From Candidatus Gastranaerophilales bacterium (lineage in GTDB: Bacteria; Cyanobacteriota; Vampirovibrionia; Gastranaerophilales; Gastranaerophilaceae), in contig CALUYO010000008.1 in assembly GCA_944325005.1 (NCBI GenBank), positions 1 through 64,000 on the forward strand: a DNA stretch of 64,000 bases, read 5' to 3'. Below, piece after piece: positions 17,024-25,440 of the stretch (position 1 is the first letter of the stretch; the number at the start of each line of letters is the position of its first letter). Below the pieces are notes generated by a model. The model was not told the origin of the DNA, ran no database searches, and was given only the letters and a program-made list of their open reading frames with translations. A program made the translations under genes and the position numbers.

Positions 17024-17701
17024 ATGAACTCAGGTTTTACTTTAGCAGAAACATTAGTTACAATAGGAATAATTGGGATTATCAGCGCTTTAACATTGCC
17101 ATCTCTTATACAAAACCATCAGAAAAAACAAACTGCAGTAAAACTAAAACATACATACTCGCTTATGATGCAAGCATTAAAAATGGCAGAAAATGATTTA
17201 GGCAATACTGACAGCTGGGAAGTAACAAACAGTAAAACTTTTTGCGACACTTATATAAAACCTTACTACAAAGTTATAAAAGAGTACAATCCTGGAGAAT
17301 TACCTTCAGACACTCATATTTATTGCAATAACGGCGGTATTTGCGACAGCTTCGGCAACTTTACTTCAGCTCAGAAATTAATCCTCTCAAACGGCGTTTT
17401 TATTGCACCTTATCCTCTTTCCGTTCAAGAATATAATGCAACAACAATAATTGTTGATATAAACGGATTAAAAAGACCAAACAGATATGGTAGAGATGTA
17501 TTTATGTTCAATATTGATGCTAAAAAAGGGGTTATACCATATGGACTTGGTTATATCGCCGGTCAGAGCGAAGACAGAATTCCATCTCGAAATGATTTGA
17601 TGAATGGTGGGGATTGGAGAGCTTGTAAAAAACAAGGATTATTTTGTGCAGGCGTAATTATGCTGGACGGCTGGGAAATAACTCCTGATTATCCTTGGTA
17701 A
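17024..17701 (+). CDS. Prepilin-type N-terminal protein (intact, short leader)
   Basis: A 225-residue protein with a classic prepilin start: MNSG, cleavage, then FTLAETLVTIGIIGIISALTLP. The globular part has two early cysteines (TFCDTY and IYCNNGGICD), the shared motif VDINGLKRPNRYGRDVFMF and a late CKKQGLFCAG pair, so disulfides are likely. AAAGGA precedes the ATG. It is a likely minor pilin/pseudopilin of the same family as those at 3246, 10515, 25441 and 35337. Confidence 0.87.
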   Translation: MNSGFTLAETLVTIGIIGIISALTLPSLIQNHQKKQTAVKLKHTYSLMMQALKMAENDLGNTDSWEVTNSKTFCDTYIKPYYKVIKEYNPGELPSDTHIYCNNGGICDSFGNFTSAQKLILSNGVFIAPYPLSVQEYNATTIIVDINGLKRPNRYGRDVFMFNIDAKKGVIPYGLGYIAGQSEDRIPSRNDLMNGGDWRACKKQGLFCAGVIMLDGWEITPDYPW

Positions 17702-17707
17702 TGCAAT

Positions 17708-17731
17708 AAAAAAGGGCTTTCGCCCTTTTTT
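17708..17731. terminator. Bidirectional terminator
   Basis: Stem AAAAAAGGGC (17708-17717) with GCCCTTTTTT (17722-17731) and loop TTTC. It separates the convergent pilin-like gene and the YtxH gene. Confidence 0.9.
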
Positions 17732-17732
17732 A

Positions 17733-18005
17733 CTAAGCTTCTTGTTTTGCTTCTTTTTGCTGGTTAATAAGGTTTTGAAGTTTTTCTTTTATTTCATCAC
17801 CTTTTCTTTGCATATCTGAAACAACATCATCTGCTTTTGATTGAATTTCTTTAACGGTTTCGTCTGCTCTTCTCATAGCTTCTTTTGCACCGTCTGCAAT
17901 CATCGCTCTTGTTTCTTCACCTGATTTTGGAGCGAGAAGAACACCTGCAATAGCACCGATTGCTCCGCCTACGATGAAACCTGCTAAAAATTTAGTTGCT
18001 GACAT
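17733..18005 (-). CDS. YtxH-domain protein
   Basis: The 90-residue protein starts with a glycine-rich membrane helix (FLAGFIVGGAIGAIAGVLLAPKSGEETR, the YtxH signature) and continues as a long amphipathic, charged helix. YtxH proteins are stress-linked small membrane proteins with no known enzyme activity. GGAG precedes the ATG. It is the last of four genes in one direction (19183 to 17733), which all look like small membrane proteins. Confidence 0.85.
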   Translation of the reverse strand: MSATKFLAGFIVGGAIGAIAGVLLAPKSGEETRAMIADGAKEAMRRADETVKEIQSKADDVVSDMQRKGDEIKEKLQNLINQQKEAKQEA

Positions 18006-18076
18006 AATTATATCTCCTTTACTTGTTTCGTGTACATTATAACAGTTCCGATTTAATAATTAATTACCGGAAACTA

Positions 18077-18433
18077 CTATTTTTTAAAAAGGTTGTACGC
18101 AGTTGTAAACCCTTTAATCAATCCGCCGAACAAAGTGCCCGAAACCAGTTTTGTCTTATCAATAAATCTTCCGACAGCAGATTTAAAATCACCGACTCCC
18201 TTATCTGTATTTTTTACAATTTCGTTAATCGAACTCAATGTTTCATTTAATTCTTTAAGTGTCGGTTTTAATTCTGTGTTGACAATAATTGAAGTTTGGT
18301 TCAGATTCTTTGCTAGAACTGAAAGGTCAATCAAAAGTTTAACAAGAAAACCTGCAACAACAATTATAACAATACCTGTTGCCCAGGTTAGAAAAGTTAA
18401 GCCTTGATTTAACGCTATTTGTGACATCTCCAT
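18077..18433 (-). CDS. DUF948-like membrane protein
   Basis: A 118-residue protein with one N-terminal membrane helix (about 12-36, FLTWATGIVIIVVAGFLVKL), then an amphipathic segment (ELKPTLKELNETLSSINEIV) of the DUF948 type, and a hydrophobic tail. DUF948 genes often lie next to YtxH genes, as here. The function is unknown; an envelope scaffold role is a guess. Confidence 0.7.
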   Translation of the reverse strand: MEMSQIALNQGLTFLTWATGIVIIVVAGFLVKLLIDLSVLAKNLNQTSIIVNTELKPTLKELNETLSSINEIVKNTDKGVGDFKSAVGRFIDKTKLVSGTLFGGLIKGFTTAYNLFKK

Positions 18434-18450
18434 TTGTTTACCTTTATTTA

Positions 18451-18768
18451 TTAATTTTCATAATTGTATTCATCGTCCATTTCTTCAAGCTCTTTTGCTT
18501 TAAGAAGTTTCTTTGATTTTATCATATTATTAAATTTTCTGAATTGTCTTTCCAGCTTATATTTCATAAGATCTATATTTTCAAGAGCCTGCTTTTTAGC
18601 TTCCTTAATTGCCGGAGCATTTTTTTCGTATAATTCGCACGCAGCTTCTTTAATCTGGCGTCTTGATTCTTCTCCGGGTTTCGGTGCATAAAGCACACCG
18701 GCAATAAGTCCGCCCACAACACCGGCAAGCAAACCCATACCAAACATTAATGATTTGTTTTTACTCAT
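18451..18768 (-). CDS. YtxH-domain protein (second copy)
   Basis: The N-terminal helix MFGMGLLAGVVGGLIAGVLY followed by APKPGEESRRQIKEAA is the YtxH signature. The tail is charged and helical. I placed the start at the ATG at 18768 (105 residues) because GAGG lies about seven bases before it; a TTG at 18813 would add 15 residues. It shares the motif with the gene at 17733 but is only moderately similar. Confidence 0.8.
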   Translation of the reverse strand: MSKNKSLMFGMGLLAGVVGGLIAGVLYAPKPGEESRRQIKEAACELYEKNAPAIKEAKKQALENIDLMKYKLERQFRKFNNMIKSKKLLKAKELEEMDDEYNYEN

Positions 18769-18823
18769 AACATAACCTCGTCTTTCATTTATTATTTTAG
18801 CATATTTTTTCAAAGATTACAAG

Positions 18824-19183
18824 TTAAACGGCGAATTCAAAGGCTAAATCACGAATTGCGCCGATAAGACCATAAATTTTTCGTGCTTTATCGGACTTTA
18901 TTTTAAATAAAAATAAAATAGAATAAATTGCAATAATAATTACAGTTTTATATATAAGCTGCTCCTGTTTTTTCTTAACAAGAACAATAAAATTTTGGAA
19001 TGATTCGTTAAATACAGAAACAAGACATCTTGTATATTGCAGACAGGTTTCAGCAAGGGGGTTAAACGCCTCTATGCAGGCATTATACCGGCGAACCTGT
19101 CTATCTGCCTTCACTATAAAGTTTATTATCGTGCAAGCTATTATCAACTCTGCTATAAAAATTATTGCAATAAATAAATACAT
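18824..19183 (-). CDS. Hypothetical protein with two membrane segments
   Basis: The 119-residue protein has a hydrophobic N-terminal segment (YLFIAIIFIAELIIACTIIN), a middle part with three Cys, and a second hydrophobic segment (VIIIAIYSILFLFKI). It is first in the YtxH/DUF948 run. I do not recognise a family. Only a weak ribosome site precedes its ATG. Confidence 0.55.
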   Translation of the reverse strand: MYLFIAIIFIAELIIACTIINFIVKADRQVRRYNACIEAFNPLAETCLQYTRCLVSVFNESFQNFIVLVKKKQEQLIYKTVIIIAIYSILFLFKIKSDKARKIYGLIGAIRDLAFEFAV

Positions 19184-19268
19184 TTTTATTATTCTTACTT
19201 TTGTATTATTATATTAAAGAAGTATAGAATAATATTAAGGGAAAGAGAATACGTCTAAAGGACTATTT

Positions 19269-20594
19269 ATGATTAGGAAATTAAAATTTTACCTGTCTTT
19301 AATAATTGCAAAATGCGCATATCTGGGGATAAGACTGTTGAACAAATCATCAGGTACATCTTTTGCCGGAATGCTTGTTTTGAAAATATCACCTGATTTT
19401 CTTAAATACTGTTCTAAATATATAAGAAAACGAATAATTACAATTACCGGAACAAACGGAAAATCAACAACATCAGGGCTTATAGCGCATATTCTTGAAA
19501 CTGCAAACCAGAAAGTCATTCATAACTTAAAAGGCGCCAATATGCTTACAGGTGTTGCAAATGTCTTTGCTCTTCAAATTGAACCTTTGAAAAGATTTGA
19601 TTATGCGGTAATTGAATCTGATGAAGCTTATCTTACCAAACTTTACGATTATATGAAATCAGATTATCTGGTTGTAACAAACCTTTTTCGGGATCAGCTT
19701 GACAGATACGGCGAATTGAATACAACAGCAGGCTTTATAAAAAATGCTATAGACAAAAATCCGGATTTAAGACTTATTTTGAACGCGGATGACCCGATTG
19801 TAGCAACATTTAACCGCACTAAATATGCTGTCTACTATGGATTTGAAAATGTTGAATACCACTGTGCATACGAACATAAATCAAATGCTCCGTCAGAAAT
19901 TTTTAACTGTTCCTGCGGAGAAGAACTAAAATATACAAAACAATTTTTTGCACAGCAGGGGCACTATTACTGTCCGAAATGCGGGTATAAACGTCCGGAG
20001 TGCAATTATCCAGCAGACGTAAAAGTTTATGATGACTATTCGATTATTACCGTTCGTAGCAGAGAAATATCATTTGAATTTCGAGTAAACCTTACAGGAC
20101 TTTACAATGCATATAACGCTCTTGCATCAATTGCATTCGGTTTTGAAGCTGGTTTAAACCAGGAAGAAATACAAAAAGCTCTTGATACATATCATGCAAT
20201 ATTCGGACGTACAGAAAAACGCATTATTAACGGCAGCCAGACTGTAATACAGCTTATAAAAAATCCGACCGGAGCAAGCGAAGTTTTAAAAACAGTTGAT
20301 CTGAAATCAAATATTGTTATCGCAATTAATGACAATTATGCAGACGGCAGAGATATTTCGTGGCTCTGGGACAGCGATTTTGAACAGCTAAAAAATGCAG
20401 AAAAACTTGTTATAACCTCCGGAACACGCGCAAATGATATGGCAACAAGATTAAAATATGCAGGTATTCCTCAGGAAAAAATTATAGTTGAACCAAATAT
20501 AAAAAAAGCAATAGATAAAGCCACAATGTCAGGTAAAACTACGATTCTACCTTCATATACGGCACTTTTAAAATTAACAAAAGAAAAGAGGTAA
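19269..20594 (+). CDS. murT: Mur ligase family protein of the MurT type
   Basis: MurT, with the glutaminase GatD, amidates the D-Glu of lipid II. The 441-residue protein has the Mur ligase ATP loop TGTNGKSTTSGLIAHIL at about 59-75, the ESDEAYL segment, and a Cys-rich zinc ribbon (NCSCGEEL, YYCPKCGYKRPEC, about 213-246) that separates MurT from other Mur ligases. The C-terminal domain has the DUF1727 signature INDNYADGRDISWLWD. The next gene is pdxJ; no gatD is in the window, which is unusual. AAAGGA lies six bases before the ATG. Confidence 0.87.
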   Translation: MIRKLKFYLSLIIAKCAYLGIRLLNKSSGTSFAGMLVLKISPDFLKYCSKYIRKRIITITGTNGKSTTSGLIAHILETANQKVIHNLKGANMLTGVANVFALQIEPLKRFDYAVIESDEAYLTKLYDYMKSDYLVVTNLFRDQLDRYGELNTTAGFIKNAIDKNPDLRLILNADDPIVATFNRTKYAVYYGFENVEYHCAYEHKSNAPSEIFNCSCGEELKYTKQFFAQQGHYYCPKCGYKRPECNYPADVKVYDDYSIITVRSREISFEFRVNLTGLYNAYNALASIAFGFEAGLNQEEIQKALDTYHAIFGRTEKRIINGSQTVIQLIKNPTGASEVLKTVDLKSNIVIAINDNYADGRDISWLWDSDFEQLKNAEKLVITSGTRANDMATRLKYAGIPQEKIIVEPNIKKAIDKATMSGKTTILPSYTALLKLTKEKR

Positions 20595-20596
20595 AA

Positions 20597-21307
20597 ATGT
20601 TATTAGGCGTGAATATAGATCATATAGCAACACTTAGAAACGCAAGAGGCGGAGTTGAACCGAGCGTTGAGAAAGCGGCAGAAATTGCGGAAGAAAACGG
20701 AGCTTCTTCAATAACTACCCATTTAAGAGAAGACAGAAGGCACATTAAAGATGAAGACGTCTACTCTCTTATAGGGAAGCTGAAAACTCGTTTAAACCTT
20801 GAAATGGCTATGGCTGAAGATATTCAACAAATTGCACTGGATATAAAACCTTATTCAATCTGCCTTGTACCGGAAAAACGCCAGGAAATAACAACTGAAG
20901 GCGGACTAGATGTTGCCGGACAGCTTGACAAGGTTACAGAATTTATAAAACCTTTATTGGATGCCGGAATTATCGTAAGTCTGTTTATTGACCCTGATGA
21001 AGAACAGGTCAAGGCATCAGCCAAAACAGGCGCACAATTTATTGAAATGCACACTGGTACATATTCTGAATGTTTTGGATATGAAGAGGAAGAACAAGAG
21101 TTTCAAAAACTGAAAAAATCCGCAGAATTAGCTCAAAATTTAGGTTTACAGGTTAATGCCGGACACGGACTGAATTACGAAAATGTTCACAGAATGCATG
21201 AAATTGCGGGGCTGCACGAACTAAACATAGGACACAGCATTATTTCACGCGCTGTATTTACAGGTCTGCCTGAAGCTGTTAGTAAAATGAAAGGTTTAAT
21301 AGAATGA
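20597..21307 (+). CDS. pdxJ: Pyridoxine 5'-phosphate synthase
   Basis: PdxJ condenses 1-deoxyxylulose 5-phosphate and aminoacetone phosphate in the DXP-dependent vitamin B6 pathway. The 236-residue TIM barrel shows GVNIDHIATLRNARGG at the start, THLREDRRHI, LEMAMAEDI, CLVPEKRQEITTEGGLDV, and NAGHGLNYENV near the end, all diagnostic of the family. It starts two bases after murT ends, with AGAGG upstream, and overlaps the next gene by ATGA. Confidence 0.96.
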   Translation: MLLGVNIDHIATLRNARGGVEPSVEKAAEIAEENGASSITTHLREDRRHIKDEDVYSLIGKLKTRLNLEMAMAEDIQQIALDIKPYSICLVPEKRQEITTEGGLDVAGQLDKVTEFIKPLLDAGIIVSLFIDPDEEQVKASAKTGAQFIEMHTGTYSECFGYEEEEQEFQKLKKSAELAQNLGLQVNAGHGLNYENVHRMHEIAGLHELNIGHSIISRAVFTGLPEAVSKMKGLIE

Positions 21308-21618
21308 AACCGGAAAAAGAAATTATAGAAGAAATGTCACAGGTTGTTGAACAGATGAGATTGGATGATATTGAGGATAATCCGGATATCATAGACGAAT
21401 ACTTTGACTGTGATTGCTGCGGAGAAAATAAATGCCTTGCAGGTTCTATAGAATACGAAGGTTACAGACTCTGCAACGACTGCGTACTTCTGGCGGAAAC
21501 GGGCTTTGCACTAGGAAAAATTAAATCCGTAAAAGAATTAATAGAAGCAATAGAAGATAAACATCTTGAACAGCTCGCGGATTTTGTGAAAGAGGAAGAA
21601 AAACGTTTAAATAATTAA
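21304..21618 (+). CDS. Small protein with a putative zinc-binding Cys cluster
   Basis: The 104-residue acidic protein has CDCCGENKC (about 38-46) and CNDC (about 58-61), spaced like a treble-clef or zinc-ribbon site. The rest is helical and acidic. It is coupled to pdxJ through an ATGA overlap. I do not recognise the family and give no function. Confidence 0.65.
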   Translation: MKPEKEIIEEMSQVVEQMRLDDIEDNPDIIDEYFDCDCCGENKCLAGSIEYEGYRLCNDCVLLAETGFALGKIKSVKELIEAIEDKHLEQLADFVKEEEKRLNN

Positions 21619-21782
21619 TTCGTAAGGATATGAAATTACTTTAGCTAATTCTAAAGGATTAGTAATATTTCTTTACATATAGTTAAAAAGAATTAGTTCG
21701 TGGGTATATATATAATATAGAGAAAAAATCGCATTGAGAGAAGCTGAAACTAACACAACAATACATATATAATTCATAAGCT

Positions 21783-21817
21783 TGACGGAGAAAGATCACA
21801 ACCCCGTCATTTTTTTT
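21783..21817 (+). terminator. Terminator with long loop upstream of rex
   Basis: Stem TGACGG (21783-21788) with CCGTCA (21804-21809), a 15-base loop and a run of eight T. It lies 165 bases after the last gene of the murT-pdxJ run. The stretch 21619-21780 between has no gene; a TATAAT at 21711 could start a short RNA of about 100 bases that ends here, but the -35 element is poor. Confidence 0.6.
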
Positions 21818-21859
21818 GTGTTATTACACATATAAACAGCTTTATGCTATAATGCATCT

Positions 21860-22474
21860 ATGAATAAAAAAATATCTGACAAAGTTATAAACAGGCTTAC
21901 CCTTTATCATTGTATATTATCTGATTACATAAATAAAAAAATTGAGTTCATTTCAAGTAAGCAGATTGCACAATTGCTCAATATAGATGATTCGCAGGTC
22001 CGCAAAGATATAAATCTTTTAAATAATTCCGGCAAAAACAGGGTCGGATATATTGTCAGAGAGTTAAAAATATCTATTGAAAAAACACTTGGTTTTAAAA
22101 AAACTAAAAAAGCATTTATTATTGGGGCCGGCAATCTGGGAACTGCAATCGCAAATTACGGAAACTTTAAAGATTACGGTTTAAATATTCTTTCGCTATT
22201 CGACAACGCACCTGAAAAAATAGGAAAATCTATTAACGGTATGGTAATTCAAGATATAGCAAAACTCCCGGAAATAGCAGAAACAGAAGAAGCAGATATT
22301 GCAATATTAACTGTACCTGCACGTTTTGCCCAGTCAACAGCAGACTTTCTTGTGAAAGCAAATATTAAATACATATGGAATTTTGCCCCTGTTGTTTTAT
22401 CTGTTCCATCTGACGTTCAGGTGTGGAATGAAAATTTAATGGGCAATTTCCTCCAATTTACTTATGATATCTAA
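21860..22474 (+). CDS. rex: Redox-sensing transcriptional repressor Rex
   Basis: Rex senses the NADH/NAD+ ratio and represses fermentation and respiration genes. The 204-residue protein has the N-terminal winged helix (TLYHCILSDYI, SSKQIAQLLNIDDSQVRKDI) and the Rossmann domain with GAGNLGTAIANY at about 90 and LFDNAPEKIGKSINGM. The length is typical. There is no ribosome site; TATAAT (21848-21853) ends six bases before the ATG, so the mRNA is probably leaderless. Its last 39 bases overlap the convergent coaX gene. Confidence 0.93.
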   Translation: MNKKISDKVINRLTLYHCILSDYINKKIEFISSKQIAQLLNIDDSQVRKDINLLNNSGKNRVGYIVRELKISIEKTLGFKKTKKAFIIGAGNLGTAIANYGNFKDYGLNILSLFDNAPEKIGKSINGMVIQDIAKLPEIAETEEADIAILTVPARFAQSTADFLVKANIKYIWNFAPVVLSVPSDVQVWNENLMGNFLQFTYDI

Positions 22475-23224
22475 TTTATTTATCTGGTATAAATGTCTTA
22501 ATCCCTCAAGTGTTAATGTTGGATTTATAAAATCAAAAGGCCGTTTCATATAGTTTGATATCAAGCCTGAATAACCGCCGGTTGCGACAACAACAGCTTT
22601 TTCTTTCAATTCTGTTTCACATTGTTCTATAAGACCGTCTATCATAGATGCAGATCCTCTTAAAACACCTGAAAGAATTGCATCAGCAGTATTGTGCCCG
22701 ATAGCAGTATTAGAAAGAGCAACCTCAATCCTCGGCAGTTTTGATGTAAATTTGTTTAAAGCTTTCAATTGAAGATTCAATCCCGGTGCAATTATACCGC
22801 CTATAAATTCTCCATTTCCGTTCACAATATCGAAGGTTGTAGCCGTACCAAAATCTACTACAATTACAGGATGACTATAAAGAACATAAGCTCCTGCAGC
22901 ATTTGCAATTCTATCAGCTCCTGCTTCATCAGGACTATCAAGACAAATTTTAACACCGGTGTTAATTTTGGTTGATAAAACAATTGAATTAATCTTACAA
23001 ACATTATCAACTGCTGTTTTAAATTTGCATGTAAGTTCTTCTACAACAGACGATATAATACACCCGTCAACTTTAAAATCTTTAAATAGTGTCTTTAATA
23101 GGACCTCATATTCTTCAAGTGATAAATCTTTGTCTGACGCTAATCTATATTCTTCTACAAGGGCGTCCTCTGCGAAAAGCCCGAGTGTTATACTTGTATT
23201 TCCTATATCGGCTGTTAATAACAT
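22436..23224 (-). CDS. coaX: Type III pantothenate kinase
   Basis: CoaX phosphorylates pantothenate in the first step of coenzyme A synthesis. The 262-residue protein has the ASKHA-fold motifs: LTADIGNTSITLGLF at the start, GADRIANAAGAY, VVDFGTATTFDIV, GGIIAPGLNLQ and ATGGYSG. The start codon follows a perfect 12-bp inverted repeat, and the ribosome site AGAGG lies at its loop edge. Confidence 0.95.
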   Translation of the reverse strand: MLLTADIGNTSITLGLFAEDALVEEYRLASDKDLSLEEYEVLLKTLFKDFKVDGCIISSVVEELTCKFKTAVDNVCKINSIVLSTKINTGVKICLDSPDEAGADRIANAAGAYVLYSHPVIVVDFGTATTFDIVNGNGEFIGGIIAPGLNLQLKALNKFTSKLPRIEVALSNTAIGHNTADAILSGVLRGSASMIDGLIEQCETELKEKAVVVATGGYSGLISNYMKRPFDFINPTLTLEGLRHLYQINKLDIISKLEEIAH

Positions 23225-23225
23225 A

Positions 23226-23259
23226 AATAAACTAATCCTCTTTCGAAGATTAGTTTATT
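23226..23259 (-). promoter_or_regulatory. Perfect inverted repeat directly before the coaX start codon
   Basis: AATAAACTAATC (23226-23237) pairs with GATTAGTTTATT (23248-23259) around a 10-base loop that holds most of the AGAGG ribosome site. The ATG is one base from the stem. It may be the terminator of the small gene upstream, or a translation-control hairpin for coaX; it has no T-run. Confidence 0.55.
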
Positions 23260-23283
23260 ACAAATAAAAATTTTTTGCAAAGT

Positions 23284-23496
23284 TTAGGCTTTAAACGCCC
23301 CTGCTTCCTGAACTCCGCCCTGCTTACCCACAGTAAATGCGCTGTTAAAATTTTCCGGCAAATTCATTAAAGAACCGATACCGTTCATTGCTGCGCCGAT
23401 TTCTTCCCATGGATTTTTCTTTTTCACCTGAGAAGTATATCCTGTACGGGGAGTTTTATCATCAAGTCCGATTGCGTCAACACGAAAATTTGCCAT
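23284..23496 (-). CDS. Small hypothetical protein
   Basis: A 70-residue protein with no membrane segment, rich in Gly, Asn and Lys (TPRTGYTSQVKKKNPWEEIG). GGAGATATAATT before the ATG is a good ribosome site, which makes it a real gene. I do not recognise the family. It lies between coaX and the sda operon on the same strand. Confidence 0.6.
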   Translation of the reverse strand: MANFRVDAIGLDDKTPRTGYTSQVKKKNPWEEIGAAMNGIGSLMNLPENFNSAFTVGKQGGVQEAGAFKA

Positions 23497-23604
23497 AATT
23501 ATATCTCCTTAGTATTTTACTCATATATCTCTTATATATATACTAAGTACATAATTTCCATAAAATTTACCAAATTTTTTAAATTTGTTACATAATTTAA
23601 TAAT

Positions 23605-24483
23605 TTATTTGAGTATATTTTTTTCAAGTATGATTGCTGTTTTAGTTTTTGCAAGTCCGCCTTGAGAACTCTCTTTTAGCAGTGGTGACATCAATTTGCC
23701 GGTTTGTTCCATAGCATCAACTACTTCATCCACGGGTATTTTTGATATTATATCTGCCATTGCCAGTTCAGATGCAGTAACTGCGTGAATTGCAAGAAAT
23801 GGATTTCGTTTTACGCAGGGAATTTCAACCAGCCCGCACACCGGATCACAGGTTAGACCCAAAACATTTTTTAAAGCAAGTGCGGCTGAATTTATTATCT
23901 GCTTAATATTCCCTCCGCGCATTTGTGTTAAAGCTGCAGAGGCCATTGCCGATGCAACACCGCATTCGGCCTGACAACCTCCTACAGCACCTGCAAGAGC
24001 CATTTTATTTGATACTATTCGTCCTACTTCTCCTGCAGTAATTAATGCGTTAATTTGTTCTCCTTCCGCAATATTGTTATCTTCTGCAAAAGCAATCAAG
24101 ACTGCCGGAACTATACCGCAGGAGCCGGCGGTAGGGCAGGCTACTATAGTGCCCATTCTAAGATTTTGTTCACTTGTGGCGAGGGCGTATGTCATAATTT
24201 TTCGGGCTGTAGAACCTAATATTGAAACGGATTTTTTAAAACTTTTCTGAAGTTTATCACAATCATTGCCGCTCATTCCGCTTGGGGATGGTTCTGTTGA
24301 TGTAAGGCCTATTTTTATAGCTTCTTTCATAGCATCTAAACTTTTTTTTGCCTGTAATCTTAAGTTATATTCTGTGTATTCACCTCTGGAAACCTCATAA
24401 TCTATTGCAGTTTCATAAATCGGTTTATTTTGTTCCTTACAGGTATAATATAACTGCCTGAATGTACTTATTATATTTTCCAT
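23605..24483 (-). CDS. sdaAA: L-serine dehydratase, alpha subunit
   Basis: The iron-sulfur L-serine dehydratase turns L-serine into pyruvate and ammonia. The alpha subunit holds the catalytic cluster; ACPTAGSCGIVPAVL and CDPVCGLVEIPCVKRN supply cysteines for a 4Fe-4S site. The 292-residue length fits the split Firmicute-type enzyme. It follows sdaAB by three bases in one operon. The enzyme suits an anaerobic, amino-acid fermenting life. Confidence 0.95.
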   Translation of the reverse strand: MENIISTFRQLYYTCKEQNKPIYETAIDYEVSRGEYTEYNLRLQAKKSLDAMKEAIKIGLTSTEPSPSGMSGNDCDKLQKSFKKSVSILGSTARKIMTYALATSEQNLRMGTIVACPTAGSCGIVPAVLIAFAEDNNIAEGEQINALITAGEVGRIVSNKMALAGAVGGCQAECGVASAMASAALTQMRGGNIKQIINSAALALKNVLGLTCDPVCGLVEIPCVKRNPFLAIHAVTASELAMADIISKIPVDEVVDAMEQTGKLMSPLLKESSQGGLAKTKTAIILEKNILK

Positions 24484-24486
24484 ATT

Positions 24487-25155
24487 TTAACTTTCCAATT
24501 TTTTTATATATCTGACAATATACATATTTTTTAAATCACTTACAGTGTGCAGGCATTGTTTTGAAATTTCTCCGTCAAGACAAATACACATAGATGCATC
24601 CTTGCCTTTTCCGCTCCTGTCACAATGAAGCGATGCTATGTTTACATTATCTTCCTGAATAATACGCGTTACATTAGAAATAACTCCGGGAACATCCTCA
24701 TAAACGAACAGTAATGTGTTATATTTTCCATCAAGGTTAACGGAAAACCTGTTAATTTTTGTCAGGATGATTTCTCCCGCTCCTATAGAATCTCCGGAAA
24801 TGGTCATATTTAAACCGCCTTCAAATATAAAGTCAACAGCATTCGGGTGTCTGTTAAAGTCTTCTAAATATTCAAATTCATAATTAATTGCTTTGGCTTC
24901 CGGCGTTTCAAATACATGTTTAATACGCTTATCATCTACAGAAAAACCTAGAATCCCTGCAAGCAATCCTTTATCGGTTCCATGGCCTTTTCCTGTTAGT
25001 GCGTATGAGTTATAAAGTTTAAATACAATTTTATCAGGCTTTGCATTATATACATTTCTGGCAAGCAGTCCAAGTCTTACGGCTCCTGCAGTATGCGAAC
25101 TGGACGGACCGGCCATAGTCGGTGAAATTATATCAATAATTGATGATTGGCGCAT
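24487..25155 (-). CDS. sdaAB: L-serine dehydratase, beta subunit
   Basis: The 222-residue beta subunit carries the N-terminal SDH-beta motif IISPTMAGPSSSHTAGAVRLG, the LTGKGHGTDKGLLAGILGF segment and a C-terminal ACT domain (NTLLFVYEDVPGVISNVTRII) for sensing an amino acid. It is the first gene of the sda operon, with sdaAA next. Confidence 0.95.
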   Translation of the reverse strand: MRQSSIIDIISPTMAGPSSSHTAGAVRLGLLARNVYNAKPDKIVFKLYNSYALTGKGHGTDKGLLAGILGFSVDDKRIKHVFETPEAKAINYEFEYLEDFNRHPNAVDFIFEGGLNMTISGDSIGAGEIILTKINRFSVNLDGKYNTLLFVYEDVPGVISNVTRIIQEDNVNIASLHCDRSGKGKDASMCICLDGEISKQCLHTVSDLKNMYIVRYIKKLES

Positions 25156-25297
25156 ATTAAAATCCTTTATATATAAGAATTATAACATCTCATTAACTAT
25201 TGTAAATAATTTGTAAATTTCTGACAATAAATTTTGATTTTGTGTTTTTATATATATACAAGTTGTGTAGGGAATTTTAGTGTAGTAAAGGAGTAAG

Positions 25298-25438
25298 ATG
25301 TTTAGTCCTGAGTTTATGAGATATTTAATCAATTACCAGAAATCTGAGTTTACCCCGGAAGAAACCAAAAAAGAAATTAAATTTAAAAATAATAAATCAG
25401 GTAAACTTGCAGAAATTTTGGCTGTAGTTACAAAGTAA
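25298..25438 (+). CDS. Small hypothetical protein (46 residues)
   Basis: A short reading frame from ATG 25298-25300 to TAA 25436-25438 encodes MFSPEFMRYLINYQKSEF and an Lys/Glu-rich tail ending LAEILAVVTK. AAAGGAG stands at a good distance before the ATG, which is the main support. It is convergent with the pilin-like gene that ends at 25441. I cannot assign a function. Confidence 0.5.
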   Translation: MFSPEFMRYLINYQKSEFTPEETKKEIKFKNNKSGKLAEILAVVTK

Positions 25439-25440
25439 GC

